In this document: piece after piece, positions 1-9,296 of the stretch
How positions within the stretch are numbered: the first letter of the stretch is position 1
Layout: each line of letters begins with the position of its first letter
Assembly (NCBI GenBank): GCA_002839705.1
Contig: PGYO01000002.1
Coordinates: forward strand, 62,001-126,000
Source: Methanobacteriales archaeon HGW-Methanobacteriales-1
GTDB lineage: Archaea > Methanobacteriota > Methanobacteria > Methanobacteriales > Methanobacteriaceae
Direction of reading: 5' to 3'
Length of the DNA: 64,000 nucleotides
Made by a program: the position numbers and the translations under genes
The notes under the pieces: model-generated
What the model was told of the DNA's origin: nothing
The model's input: only the letters and a program-made list of their open reading frames with translations
The model's database searches: none

Positions 1-19
1 TGAATTTAAATAACCTTTT

Positions 20-544
20 TTAAACACTTTCATCCTGTTCTGCAATACAAAAACCACATACTGCTCCTGGATTGTCCTTTTGGCTTTCTTTAACCGGGCA
101 AAAGTAGGTTTCACCCTCTAATTTAACCTCAAAACCTCCAGGAAATGGTGTTCCAGTGGGATGGATGGGTTCATCCAGGACAAAAGTGGTGTAAACTGAT
201 ATTATCATGTAAATTTTAAAAAATGAATGATTGAAATCCTCATTTATATCATTATTTGCTTTTTGCTCTTTTAATAAATCAAGAGCGGATTTAAACTCTT
301 CAAAGTCTAATTCTCCGGAATATTGGCCCTTATCATTTTTTAAATCAGTTATTCGTATGATAAAACCATCCACATAAGCTTTCACAAACTTTTTCCGGTA
401 ATCGGCCTGTATATAAATGGCATCTTCATGAATAAAATTACTGGCAGAGATAATATCAGATATACCTATGGGACGGGCCTTTTTTTGCAGGATTTTTAAT
501 AATTCCTGTTTAGATAATTCTTTTTCCCAGTTTAAATCCAGCAT
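20..544 (-). CDS. UPF0305 / DUF2115 family protein
   Basis: A 174-residue cytoplasmic protein of the archaeal DUF2115 (UPF0305) family, whose function is unknown. The family signature is in the C-terminal third: HPxGTPFPGGFEV at about residues 126-138, then YFCPVK and AVCGFCIAEQD. The three cysteines (one in FCPV, two in CGFC) could bind a metal, which is my inference. There is no signal peptide or membrane segment. The start is ATG at 544 behind AGTGATTT. The gene lies just downstream of hel308 on the same strand with a 73-nt gap, so the two may be cotranscribed. Confidence 0.85.
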   Translation of the reverse strand: MLDLNWEKELSKQELLKILQKKARPIGISDIISASNFIHEDAIYIQADYRKKFVKAYVDGFIIRITDLKNDKGQYSGELDFEEFKSALDLLKEQKANNDINEDFNHSFFKIYMIISVYTTFVLDEPIHPTGTPFPGGFEVKLEGETYFCPVKESQKDNPGAVCGFCIAEQDESV

Positions 545-617
545 AAAATCACTTTTATTTACTTTTTTATTTTTAGAATAAAATAAATTATAATTCTATT
601 TAATAAAATTTAACGAA

Positions 618-2690
618 TTATTCTCCACGAGCGAATCTTACAACAGCCTCTGATAATTTAGGCCCAATACCATCAACTTTTTGAAGTTCTTTTTCGGTAA
701 ATGGTCTTAAATCTTCTCCAAAGGTTTTAACCAAAGCACGGGCCCGTTTTCTTCCCAATCTCTTAACTCCCAGTACCAGAGGAATAAGCTCGTCTTTTAC
801 TCCATAATACAAACGTGCAGATAGTATTTCTAAATCCCGGGAATGTGCATAAATTCCAGAAACTTCGCAGATGTTCTTAAAGAACTTCACCATTAGTGAG
901 GCCTCATAGGCTGCCCTTCTGGTGGTGGCAGCATAAACATGGAATGCGTTTTCAATCTCATATTCATTACGCTCATCAATCCACTCCATAAGGGATGCTG
1001 TAGTGGCCTCCTGGTTACGCATATCCACGGCAAAGATTCCCTTAACAGATAGCTTCTCCCGAACAGGATCTTTGCTTTTACGGCCTTTAAATGATATTAA
1101 TGGCATGTCTGGAGTGCGGCACATCTGGTAAATCAACTGATTGAGGTCCAACTCTTCCATCTGAGCAGCATATTCTTTTAATTTCACTGCGGTTTCCACG
1201 GTGTAATTGGATTTTGCTATGAGTAAACCATAAGCAGTGGCCTTCAGTCCTTCGGGGGTGGCCTGCAATATTCCGTTTTGCATTAAAAAATTTACGGCTT
1301 CATTAATTTCAAATTCCAGACTATCCGCAGCGAAAGCACTCATATATGGGTTGTGTTGCATCTGGTAGCCATAAAATGTTTTAGTAAAGAATTCTTGAAT
1401 TTCTACAGGATTTTTGGCCAGAGTAGAGGCTACCTGGGCAATAATCTGCCTATAAACAGCGTCTTTATTTTCTATGAGCTTGGAATTAGTTGCTTCTACT
1501 TCTCCATTAACATAGAACTCCTGCAGGTTTTGAGCTTCATCCAGGGTCTTGGCAATCAAATAAGAATATCCCACATCGTCGTACTGGGGCCGACCGGCAC
1601 GCCCAGACATCTGTTCATAGTCAAATACTGGAATGTTTTGCGGGCCTTGAGATGTCCAGCGGGTATAATCTCTAATAACCACACTTCGGGATGGTAAATT
1701 AACTCCGTACATCAAACTAGGGGTGGCAGTAATCATTAATAAATTCCCTAAACGGAATTCGTCTTCAATGATTTCTTTTTGTTCATTGAAAAGGCCGGCA
1801 TGGTGAAAAGCCACTCCGTTTTCCGCACTCTCGGCTAACTTAAGGCAGATAGATGTGGGACGGGTTCCTTTCTTTTTAGGAACTTCCAGAATCTTGTCTG
1901 CAACTTCTCTAAAAGCTTTTTTCTTTTCTCGGGGAACTTTACGTTTTATTTTACCAGAAACGAATTTAGCCAATGATTCAGTAAAAAGACGGGTAGAAAC
2001 AAAGGCCAGTGCCTGAGCATCATCTTCAATAGATTTTTCCAGGATTTTCACTATCACATCATTTTTATTTTTAGTATTAAACATCTCGGTGTTGAGGATT
2101 TCTTTGTGCAAGGGTACCGGGCGGTAGTCATGCTCCACCACTTTAGCATCCAACCAGCCGCAAATCTCTTCCATGTTCCGTAATGTGGCAGATAAAGCAA
2201 TTATTCTCATTCCAGGGTTTATAATATTTGATCGGGTTATGGCACATTCTATGGTAGGGCCACGTGAATATTCACCAATCATGTGGAATTCATCCACAAT
2301 TAAAAGGTCCACTTCTCTAAGGGTGTTCCAGGAAAACCGGGTAATTGCATCAAACGATTCAAAAACCATTACTGACAAATCTGAAGAATTGGGATGTCTT
2401 CCTACCTTAATTCCATACTCTTCAAAGGCCTTAAACTCCTTTATCTTCTCGTTCTGAATGGAAATCAAAGGAACGGCATAAACTACCTTCCCACCACCTA
2501 TAAGTGTTTTCAATGCAGCCATCATTCCCAGCAGGGTTTTCCCACTGGCTGTGGGAATAGCCACAATAAAGTTCTGATTATCTTCCAGATATCCTGATTC
2601 AAGAACAGCTTTTTGGGCGGGGTTCAGTTGTTCTATATGGGGATAACAGCCCTGTAAAATTTCTCTTAAAGAATGGTCTAATGTTTCCAT
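618..2690 (-). CDS. hel308: ATP-dependent DNA helicase Hel308 (Hjm)
   Basis: A superfamily 2 helicase of 690 residues, the usual Hel308 length, that unwinds lagging strands at stalled forks. Walker A PTASGKT is at about residues 46-52. The Walker B motif reads DEFH, and motif VI reads GRAGRPQYDD. The ratchet domain follows, and the protein ends in a helix-hairpin-helix region (LGRKRARALVKTFG, then VDGIGPKLSEAV). The start is the ATG at 2690 (METLDHSLRE). It is a housekeeping repair gene in archaea, and no key residue appears missing. Confidence 0.95.
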   Translation of the reverse strand: METLDHSLREILQGCYPHIEQLNPAQKAVLESGYLEDNQNFIVAIPTASGKTLLGMMAALKTLIGGGKVVYAVPLISIQNEKIKEFKAFEEYGIKVGRHPNSSDLSVMVFESFDAITRFSWNTLREVDLLIVDEFHMIGEYSRGPTIECAITRSNIINPGMRIIALSATLRNMEEICGWLDAKVVEHDYRPVPLHKEILNTEMFNTKNKNDVIVKILEKSIEDDAQALAFVSTRLFTESLAKFVSGKIKRKVPREKKKAFREVADKILEVPKKKGTRPTSICLKLAESAENGVAFHHAGLFNEQKEIIEDEFRLGNLLMITATPSLMYGVNLPSRSVVIRDYTRWTSQGPQNIPVFDYEQMSGRAGRPQYDDVGYSYLIAKTLDEAQNLQEFYVNGEVEATNSKLIENKDAVYRQIIAQVASTLAKNPVEIQEFFTKTFYGYQMQHNPYMSAFAADSLEFEINEAVNFLMQNGILQATPEGLKATAYGLLIAKSNYTVETAVKLKEYAAQMEELDLNQLIYQMCRTPDMPLISFKGRKSKDPVREKLSVKGIFAVDMRNQEATTASLMEWIDERNEYEIENAFHVYAATTRRAAYEASLMVKFFKNICEVSGIYAHSRDLEILSARLYYGVKDELIPLVLGVKRLGRKRARALVKTFGEDLRPFTEKELQKVDGIGPKLSEAVVRFARGE

Positions 2691-2896
2691 GGTTATCAGC
2701 GCGTGATTAGTATTATTTTAATTAATTAAGCTTTTAGTGATTATAATAATTTTTTTAAAGTTAATAAAGATTATATTGTTTTTATTCTTAAGTTAGATTA
2801 ACTTTTAATTAAATTTAATTAAAATTTGAAAAATAAAAGTTTTTTAATATTTATTTAAAATAGAACTTAAAAAAGAACGAAAAAAGCAAACATATT

Positions 2897-3367
2897 TTAT
2901 TCTTTGATTTTTTCAGTTACTTTAATTTCTTCTATTCTAGTGGTGGGGTATTGGCCATTCTCATCCTTTTCCACACTTTTGACCATGTCCCATATAGTTA
3001 AAAGAGCAACACTGGCCCCAGTCAGTGCTTCCATCTCCACACCTGTTTTTCCAGCACATTTAACACTTACTGACGTCCAGATGCTTTCTTTCTCCACTTC
3101 AAAATCCACTTCGATTCCAGTGATACTCAAAGGGTGACACAGAGGAATCATATTAGACGTGTTTTTAACAGCATTTATGGCCGCGATTTGGGCGGTGGTA
3201 AGCACATTACCTTTTTTTATTTCTTGATTTTGAATTAAATCAATGGTCTGTGGATTTAAAAATATTCGGCCACTGGCAGTAGCACTTCTTTTCATGGAAG
3301 GTTTTTCTCCCACTTCTACCATGTGCACGCCCTTAGAGGTTAGGTGAGTAAAGTCTTTTCTGGACAT
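2897..3367 (-). CDS. moaC: Cyclic pyranopterin monophosphate synthase MoaC
   Basis: Converts 3',8-cyclo-dihydro-GTP to cyclic pyranopterin monophosphate in molybdopterin/tungstopterin synthesis, needed here for formylmethanofuran dehydrogenase. It is 156 residues, the family size. The diagnostic stretches are [18 protein letters not shown] near residue 16, IPLCHPL, and [13 protein letters not shown] followed by [10 protein letters not shown], which holds the catalytic lysine and aspartate. The start ATG at 3367 has AAGGA upstream. No other moa gene adjoins it, so the pathway is dispersed. Confidence 0.95.
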   Translation of the reverse strand: MSRKDFTHLTSKGVHMVEVGEKPSMKRSATASGRIFLNPQTIDLIQNQEIKKGNVLTTAQIAAINAVKNTSNMIPLCHPLSITGIEVDFEVEKESIWTSVSVKCAGKTGVEMEALTGASVALLTIWDMVKSVEKDENGQYPTTRIEEIKVTEKIKE

Positions 3368-3448
3368 AATTTTTCCTTGTCAATTTCTTTTTTATAATAA
3401 TATTAATTAATATCTAAAATTCGTCTAATGAAAAAATTCAAATAATAT

Positions 3449-4519
3449 TCAGTATGGTATTTCCAGCTCTACAAACTCCATTGCTCTTTTTTGGGCCATT
3501 TCTCCCATTTTTTCTCTCATCTGAGGATCTTTAAGCAATTTATCCAGAGCTTCGGCCAGGGCCACAGGATTTTTTGGTTCTACCAGTATTCCCACATCTT
3601 CATTTACTAATTCTGGAATTCCACCTACATTAGTAGCCACTACTGGTTTCCCACTTGCCATTCCTTCTAAAAGAGCTATTCCAAAGCTTTCACTAACTGA
3701 GGGCAGGACCACTACATCTGCATCAGGAATTAGTTGTTCTATGTCACTTCGAGACCCGGTGAAAATGACGCTTTTCTGGTCTTCATATTCGGCCATCCCT
3801 TTAAGTTCCTGTAAGAGCGGACCGCCCCCAACAATAACCAGCTTTGAAGGTTCTTCCATGAGTTTTTTGGCTCTTAAAAGATGTTTAACTCCTTTTTGAG
3901 CAACTAAATTTCCCACAAAGAGAATAATTTGTTCATCATCTTCAATTCCCAGTTCTTTTCTAAGTTTCCCTTTATTCTGAGGATTGAATCGATTGGTATC
4001 TACACCGTTCCAGGTTATTTTTATTTTTTGCTCTAACTTAGGTATTTCTAACTCCAGAACTTTATCCTTAACTGCTTCACTCACTACGAAAACGCCTAGG
4101 GCATGATTAAGTATCAATTTGAAAATTGGCCTTAAAATTCGATTTGAGGATAGTAAGAATACATCAGAGCCATGAATAGTCACACAGAAGGGTACTCCTG
4201 TGATCATACTGGCCATTAATCCAATTAGTCCTGGAGGAGATAAATAATGCGCATGAATAAGGTTTATATCATTTTCTCTAACCATTTGAACTAATTTAAT
4301 GGTTCCGGTTAAGGAAAAAATCATTCCTCTCAGGCCCTTAATATTAGGGGCAGTGGCAGATTCCACATGAATACCTTCCAGGGATTGAATATTTTCATGG
4401 GGATAAGTGAGTACAAACACTTCATCTCCGTTTTCTATCAGTTTTTTTGATAATAAATAAACATAAGAAGAAATTCCACCTATATGTGGCGGGAAATGGC
4501 CTACCATAGCTATTTTCAT
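3449..4519 (-). CDS. Glycosyltransferase family 4
   Basis: A GT-B fold glycosyltransferase of 356 residues. The acceptor-side glycine loop is GHFPPHIGGISSYV at residues 7-20. The nucleotide-sugar half has the typical IILFVGNLVAQKGVKHLL strand and the donor-binding ESFGIALLEGMASGKPVVAT motif. Membrane segments are absent, so it probably works on the inner face of the membrane on a lipid-linked or cell-envelope acceptor; the substrate is unknown. The C-terminus is short, ending IPY soon after the last helix. The start ATG at 4519 follows AAGGTGAAA. It sits between moaC and cbiD with no obvious functional link. Confidence 0.88.
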   Translation of the reverse strand: MKIAMVGHFPPHIGGISSYVYLLSKKLIENGDEVFVLTYPHENIQSLEGIHVESATAPNIKGLRGMIFSLTGTIKLVQMVRENDINLIHAHYLSPPGLIGLMASMITGVPFCVTIHGSDVFLLSSNRILRPIFKLILNHALGVFVVSEAVKDKVLELEIPKLEQKIKITWNGVDTNRFNPQNKGKLRKELGIEDDEQIILFVGNLVAQKGVKHLLRAKKLMEEPSKLVIVGGGPLLQELKGMAEYEDQKSVIFTGSRSDIEQLIPDADVVVLPSVSESFGIALLEGMASGKPVVATNVGGIPELVNEDVGILVEPKNPVALAEALDKLLKDPQMREKMGEMAQKRAMEFVELEIPY

Positions 4520-4615
4520 TTTTTCACCTTAAACTATAGTTAAATAACAATATATGATTATTTTTTGTAAAGAATATTATAAAATTATATTTACTATTAA
4601 GAAAATGGTAAACTT

Positions 4616-5683
4616 TTATCTATTTGAATTTAAAACAGTTCCATTCATTCTAACAATAATTACTTCCAATTTTATATGATAACGATCTTTAATATTTTCT
4701 TTTATGGCCCATGCAATACTATTAAATACTTCTTTTTCTTTATGGGATTGAATTAATATATCAATCATATCTTCCGTGGTTTTGGAATTGAAGATTTCCT
4801 TTAAAGTATCTTGAGAAACTCCAGCAATTGCTGCATGAGCAGTTATTATTTCTCGGCGGCCATCAGCCACACTGTGTTTAGTATTGAATATTCCACCAGC
4901 TATTTTCACCAGCTTTCCAGCATGACCAAATAAAATGATTTTTTTAACCTTTTTTTCCACAGCCTGTTCTAACATGTAACCCACGTAATTGCTCATGTGA
5001 ATTATCTGATCCTTTTCAACATCCATAGACTGGAGGGCCAGTTTTTCCCCAATATTCCCTGGTACAAATATTAATTCTTCATATTCTTGGCCCAATGCAA
5101 TATCTATCTGGCATGAATTTGCTTTTTTAAATGATTCCAGAGACATGGGCCGGGCAATTCCAGTGGTGCCTAATATGGAAATTCCATTAATAATTCCTAA
5201 ACGGGGGTTCATGGTTCGAGATGCAATTTCTTTTCCCTTGGGAACAAAGATAGTAATTATTGCACCTTTTCCAGAAGGAAGATACTTTTGAATGTTGGCC
5301 CTAATCATTTTTTGAGGGACCGGATTAATTGCGGCCTGACCCACGGGTATTTGGAGTCCTGGTTTGGTGATAGTACCTATACCTTCACCTCCCTTAATGA
5401 TGATTCCTGGTTGAGAGGTGAGTTCAAGTTCGGCCCCAATTTCTAGATTGATGGTTACATCTGGATCAGGATATGGTTTTTTCACCACTGATGCATGAGC
5501 AATGTTTTTAGAAATTTTTTTAGCATCATATATTTCAATCTCCAGCTCGCCAGATGGAATAGAAATCTTAATGTGGTCGTGAATTTTATCTTTCAGAATG
5601 ATTTTCAAAGCAGCCAATGCAGCTGCAGTGGCAGCACTGCCGGTGGTTATTCCAAAAGATATTCCTTTATCTTTTTTACCCAT
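4616..5683 (-). CDS. cbiD: Cobalt-precorrin-5B C1-methyltransferase CbiD
   Basis: SAM-dependent C1 methylation in the anaerobic cobalamin/corrinoid pathway, which methanogens need for the Mtr methyltransferase. The length (355 aa) is typical. The N-terminus ISFGITTGSAATAAALAAL is the CbiD signature (usual form: R.G.TTG.cAaAA). A glycine-rich RxGIINGISILGTTGIARP stretch and FGHAGKLVKIAGGIFNTK follow. The only corrinoid gene nearby is none; cbiP lies 21 kb away, so the pathway genes are scattered. The start is the ATG at 5683. Confidence 0.93.
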   Translation of the reverse strand: MGKKDKGISFGITTGSAATAAALAALKIILKDKIHDHIKISIPSGELEIEIYDAKKISKNIAHASVVKKPYPDPDVTINLEIGAELELTSQPGIIIKGGEGIGTITKPGLQIPVGQAAINPVPQKMIRANIQKYLPSGKGAIITIFVPKGKEIASRTMNPRLGIINGISILGTTGIARPMSLESFKKANSCQIDIALGQEYEELIFVPGNIGEKLALQSMDVEKDQIIHMSNYVGYMLEQAVEKKVKKIILFGHAGKLVKIAGGIFNTKHSVADGRREIITAHAAIAGVSQDTLKEIFNSKTTEDMIDILIQSHKEKEVFNSIAWAIKENIKDRYHIKLEVIIVRMNGTVLNSNR

Positions 5684-5803
5684 ATTAAAAAAGTCCTAAA
5701 ATATGTTCATCAGTAAATCTTTCTTTAATTTAAATATTTTAATTATTGAATAAAATAAAAATCCTAAAATAAAAAAATAAGTATTTTTAAGAATAATTTA
5801 AAA

Positions 5804-6064
5804 TTATTCTTTTAATTCTTCTTTAAGGGCAGCCATTAGTTCTTCTTTACCAGGAGCTCCGACGAACTTAACTACGCCATTGATGGCAACAGCAGGAACT
5901 GCCATTAGTCCATAATTCACTGCTTTTTCCCGATCTTCCATGATATCGACTTTTTCGATTTCAATGGAATCTCCTAAATCTTTTTTAGCTTCTTCTACAA
6001 CTTCTACTGCCATAGGACAGTAAGGACATGTAGGGGATGTGAATACTTCGATTTTAACAACCAT
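5804..6064 (-). CDS. Small thioredoxin/glutaredoxin-like protein
   Basis: An 86-residue single-domain thioredoxin-fold disulfide reductase. The redox-active CPYC motif is at residues 13-16, and the cis-proline lies in the GLMAVPAVAINGV loop. Such short archaeal proteins combine glutaredoxin size with thioredoxin-like activity. A strong ribosome-binding site (GGAGGTT) precedes the ATG at 6064. No thioredoxin reductase is adjacent. The partner could be an F420- or NADPH-dependent reductase elsewhere, which is inference. Confidence 0.9.
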   Translation of the reverse strand: MVVKIEVFTSPTCPYCPMAVEVVEEAKKDLGDSIEIEKVDIMEDREKAVNYGLMAVPAVAINGVVKFVGAPGKEELMAALKEELKE

Positions 6065-6357
6065 GTTTTAACCTCCGTATGAGAATTGTAATATTTTAAT
6101 CTATTTAATTTAGTACAATATTTCTATCAAGAATTTAATTAATGACTATTTACATTTATAATCATTTGATTATTCCTTTAAAGAAATTTTAGTACTTATT
6201 TTTATTCAATGTTTTTATAATTCCCATAGAAATTATATAATTGTTTTTATTTGCTCTTTTTGAATAAATACTTATCTTTAAATTAGTTTTTATTAGTCCT
6301 TAATAAATTGAATAAAAATAAAAAATAATGAATAATTAATTGAAAATTAAAAAGAAA

Positions 6358-7275
6358 TTAAAAGTAGCTGCTTTGTGCTTTGCTGCTACTATTAGAATCT
6401 CCTATTCCCGCACCCATTGAATACCCTAGCTGGGATGTTATTCCACTTAAAATCTTTTCAAAGGTTGTTGGTGGTGACATAGTGATTATATTATAAGAAT
6501 CACCTATTCCCGATAAATCTGCTGCCTCTTGAATGGCTTTATCTTTACCTCCCAGTGAATCTACCAGTTTAATATTTAGGGCCTGTCTTCCAGTGTATAT
6601 TTTCCCTTCAGCAATACTTTTAACGTAATCTGTTGTTAAATTTCGATTATTAGCTACTAGGGATATAAAATAGTTATATTCTTCATCGACCATTGTTTGT
6701 AGCATTTTCTTTTCATCAGCTGTTAAATTCCTGTAATCTGCACCCATATCTTTGTACTGACCTGCTTTTAGTGAATATTTGTTTATCCCCATCTTTTTAT
6801 ACATTTCAGAAAGGTCTGACAACTGTAAAATTACTCCAATACTACCTACCCATGAGGATGGACTGGCTACTATTTTATCTGAGGCGGATGAGGCTAAATA
6901 AGCACCAGAAGTTCCACTATCACTTATCCAACTAACAACTGGTTTTTTTGAGTTTTTAATGGCTTGCATTATCTCTTCACTTGCTACAGGAGTTCCGCCT
7001 GGACTATTTACGTCTAATACTATGGCGCTGATAGATGAATCATCATTGGCTTCTTTAATTAAACTTTTAATATCATCTGGATTGGTATATGAGCTATCAC
7101 TGCTGCCATAGGCTATTTCTCCATAAATTGGTATAACTGCTATGGTGTCTCCGAGACCAATATTTCCTGATTCTAAGCTAGCAGATCCAATAAAAACACT
7201 TACTAAAATAAAAATCAGGAAAAAAGCAAGTAATATGCCTACGATTGCAAAAATTATTTTGGTGTTTTTTTCCAT
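6358..7275 (-). CDS. sppA: Signal peptide peptidase SppA, S49 family
   Basis: Membrane-anchored serine protease that degrades cleaved signal peptides, 305 residues. One N-terminal membrane segment spans about residues 8-30, and the catalytic domain faces outward. The nucleophile serine lies in SGTSGAYLAS, and the general-base lysine in KAGQYKDMG, giving the Ser/Lys dyad of short-form archaeal SppA. The DVNSPGG motif forms the oxyanion region. The start ATG at 7275 follows GTGATAA. The C-terminal tail is serine-rich and low in complexity. Confidence 0.93.
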   Translation of the reverse strand: MEKNTKIIFAIVGILLAFFLIFILVSVFIGSASLESGNIGLGDTIAVIPIYGEIAYGSSDSSYTNPDDIKSLIKEANDDSSISAIVLDVNSPGGTPVASEEIMQAIKNSKKPVVSWISDSGTSGAYLASSASDKIVASPSSWVGSIGVILQLSDLSEMYKKMGINKYSLKAGQYKDMGADYRNLTADEKKMLQTMVDEEYNYFISLVANNRNLTTDYVKSIAEGKIYTGRQALNIKLVDSLGGKDKAIQEAADLSGIGDSYNIITMSPPTTFEKILSGITSQLGYSMGAGIGDSNSSSKAQSSYF

Positions 7276-7649
7276 TTTATCACTGAGGATTATTATTTGA
7301 GATTTTATGTATTGTAAGATTTTAAATTATATTGTAATTTAATATTATAATCTAATTATTTTCACTTGTAATCTACTTTTGATTTATTTATTATACTATT
7401 TTATACCCATATGATCATAAATATATTTTAATAGTTTAATTCAAATTCATAAATCGAATTTTTGTAGGTTCTCAACTATTCATAATCTTAAATTTATCTT
7501 AATTAATCATATAATAATAAGATATTTGCTAATCAATATATAAACCATGAGAATATGATATATTAATTCCATAACTTTTCTCTGAAAAACAAATTCTCAA
7601 ATATTTTGATAAATAATATGAGAATGTTTTTAGTAAGACCGGTGATATA
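7276..7649. other. Spacer between divergent sppA and aroK
   Basis: A 374-base AT-rich spacer between divergent genes. On the plus strand AATATATAAAC at 7535-7545 is a good archaeal TATA box for the aroK operon. An imperfect inverted repeat, ATTCTCAAATATT at 7593-7605 and AATATGAGAAT at 7615-7625, lies between that TATA box and the aroK start. I see no gene here. Confidence 0.5.
7535..7545 (+). promoter_or_regulatory. Probable TATA box of the aroK-chorismate mutase-rps17e operon
   Basis: AATATATAAAC on the plus strand, about 105 nt before the TTG start of aroK, matches the archaeal TATA consensus. Transcription would begin near 7570, leaving a leader that contains the inverted repeat at 7593-7625. 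The call rests on sequence match and position only. Confidence 0.4.
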
Positions 7650-8507
7650 TTGAAAAAAACAGTTAGATCTCCAGGATCAGCTACAATTATAAACGCCATT
7701 TCAACTGGGAGTGGTTCTGCCTTTGGTATTCAACTTTATGTAACTGCAGAAGTTCAATTAACATCTTCTGAAATTGAATGTACTTCTGAAAGGCGAGTTA
7801 ATCCCAAACTAATGGAAATTTGTGTAAATAAAGTTATTCAACACTATTCTATTGATACCGGAGTAAAAGTTCATACAGATTCTACTTTGCCGGTGGCTTC
7901 TGGACTTTCAAGTAGTAGTGCCACCTCAAACGCTGTAGTAATGGCCACATCCAGTTTAATTGCTGAAGAATTTGACCTAAAACCAATGAATGACATGGAA
8001 ATCCTAAATACGGCTATTGATGCTTCATTAGATGCTGGAGTTACTATAACGGGTGCATTCGATGATGCCAGTGCTTCCTACTTTGGAGGACTTACCATAA
8101 CCAATAATCTGGAAAGAGAAATTATCCAGAGAAATGAAATGGAAAAACAAAACATATTAATATATATGCCTGACAGAAAGTCACTGACCGCACAATCCAA
8201 TGTTAATAGGATGAAACTTTTATCACCGCTGGTAGATATGGCCTATAAAAAAGCCATTCAGGGAGATATTTATAAAGCACTCACCTTAAATGGAATATTG
8301 TATAGTGCAGCACTTGGATTTGATTCAAACATTGCTCTCGATGCATTAGAAGCTGGTGCACTTGCATCCGGTTTATCTGGAACTGGTCCGTCCTTTGTGG
8401 CGGTGGTTAATGATGAATGTAACGATAGGGTTCATGAAGCTTTGAATAATTATCCTGGAAGAGTTATTGCTACACAAGTAGATAATAATGGGACCAAGGT
8501 GATATAA
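7650..8507 (+). CDS. aroK: Archaeal shikimate kinase (GHMP family)
   Basis: Phosphorylates shikimate with ATP in the chorismate pathway. This is the archaeal GHMP-kinase type, unrelated to bacterial AroK. The N-terminus [14 protein letters not shown] and the ATP loop [16 protein letters not shown] at about residues 88-103 are diagnostic, and the C-terminal [13 protein letters not shown] is the third GHMP motif. Length 285 is typical. The start is a TTG at 7650 behind CCGGTGAT. The stop overlaps the next start by one base (TAATG), so translation is coupled to chorismate mutase. aroA lies 46 kb away. Confidence 0.94.
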   Translation: MKKTVRSPGSATIINAISTGSGSAFGIQLYVTAEVQLTSSEIECTSERRVNPKLMEICVNKVIQHYSIDTGVKVHTDSTLPVASGLSSSSATSNAVVMATSSLIAEEFDLKPMNDMEILNTAIDASLDAGVTITGAFDDASASYFGGLTITNNLEREIIQRNEMEKQNILIYMPDRKSLTAQSNVNRMKLLSPLVDMAYKKAIQGDIYKALTLNGILYSAALGFDSNIALDALEAGALASGLSGTGPSFVAVVNDECNDRVHEALNNYPGRVIATQVDNNGTKVI

Positions 8508-8803
8508 TGGATGAATCCCAGGCACAAAAGCTTCTTCAAGAATCAAGAGAAAAGATTGATATTATTGATACTGAAATACTTACTTTAATCAGTGAAAGAA
8601 CTGCTCTGGCAAAAAAAATCATCAATGCCAAAGTTATTTTAGGTATGGAGATTCAAGATAAGAAGCGAGAAGAACATATTCACATGAAAACTCGCAAAAT
8701 TGCCAGAGAATTTCAAATTGATGAAGATATGCTCAGTCAAATAATGAAAATATTGACGGACATAAATAAAAAAGAACAAGAACAATTGTTAAGGAGGAAA
8801 TAA
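8507..8803 (+). CDS. Chorismate mutase (AroQ class)
   Basis: A 98-residue all-helical AroQ-type chorismate mutase that converts chorismate to prephenate for Phe and Tyr synthesis. The N-terminal helix has the family pattern [20 protein letters not shown], with the active-site arginine near residue 14, then KKIINAK and a third helix. There is no regulatory or dehydratase domain. It begins within the aroK stop codon and is followed after one base by rps17e, making a tight three-gene operon. Confidence 0.92.
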   Translation: MDESQAQKLLQESREKIDIIDTEILTLISERTALAKKIINAKVILGMEIQDKKREEHIHMKTRKIAREFQIDEDMLSQIMKILTDINKKEQEQLLRRK

Positions 8804-8804
8804 A

Positions 8805-9002
8805 ATGGGAAATATAAGAACTTCACACGTAAAAAGATTGTCTAAAGAACTAATCGAAACTCACCAAGGTAAATTTACCACGGATTTTGATGAAAACAAA
8901 AAACTGGTAGAAGAGTTTTCAACTGTAAGTACCAAGCACTTACGAAACAAAATCGCAGGATATGTCACTCGATTAGTTAGAAACGAAGCAAAACAAGCTT
9001 AA
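8805..9002 (+). CDS. rps17e: 30S ribosomal protein S17e
   Basis: A 65-residue archaeal/eukaryotic-type small-subunit protein, short like other archaeal S17e proteins. It starts [18 protein letters not shown] and ends in a basic tail ([20 protein letters not shown]). AAGGAGG lies immediately upstream, at the end of the chorismate mutase gene, which is one base away. Cotranscription with aroK and chorismate mutase links aromatic amino acid synthesis to a ribosomal protein. Confidence 0.95.
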   Translation: MGNIRTSHVKRLSKELIETHQGKFTTDFDENKKLVEEFSTVSTKHLRNKIAGYVTRLVRNEAKQA

Positions 9003-9028
9003 TTAACTTAAGCGTAGTTTTATAATTT

Positions 9029-9065
9029 ATTTGCCTAATATTTGATTTTATCAATTCAGGCAAAT
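9029..9065 (+). terminator. Hairpin after rps17e
   Basis: ATTTGCCT at 9029-9036 pairs with AGGCAAAT at 9058-9065, and TTGA/TCAA can extend the inner stem. It sits 27 nt after the rps17e stop. No long T-run follows at once, so it may be a 3'-end stabiliser instead of a true terminator. Confidence 0.35.
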
Positions 9066-9296
9066 ATGATTTAAAACATATAATAATTTTTACTAATCTA
9101 TTAATCATTTTTTTATTGGTTTAAAAATAATTTTAAGCTTTTAATAAGGTTAATAATTATATTTATTTAAAATTATAACTATAATTTAACATATCTACTT
9201 AGATTTTATAATTTTTATATAATTCATTTACAAATTTTACATTAATTTACAAAGTTTATAATAATAAATTATTAGTCACCAAGGTTGTGAAGGTTA

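Noticed and set aside
3449-4519. Truncated glycosyltransferase pseudogene
   Set aside because: Both GT-B halves and the donor motif are intact; no alternative frame continues the C-terminus, so it is treated as complete though short.
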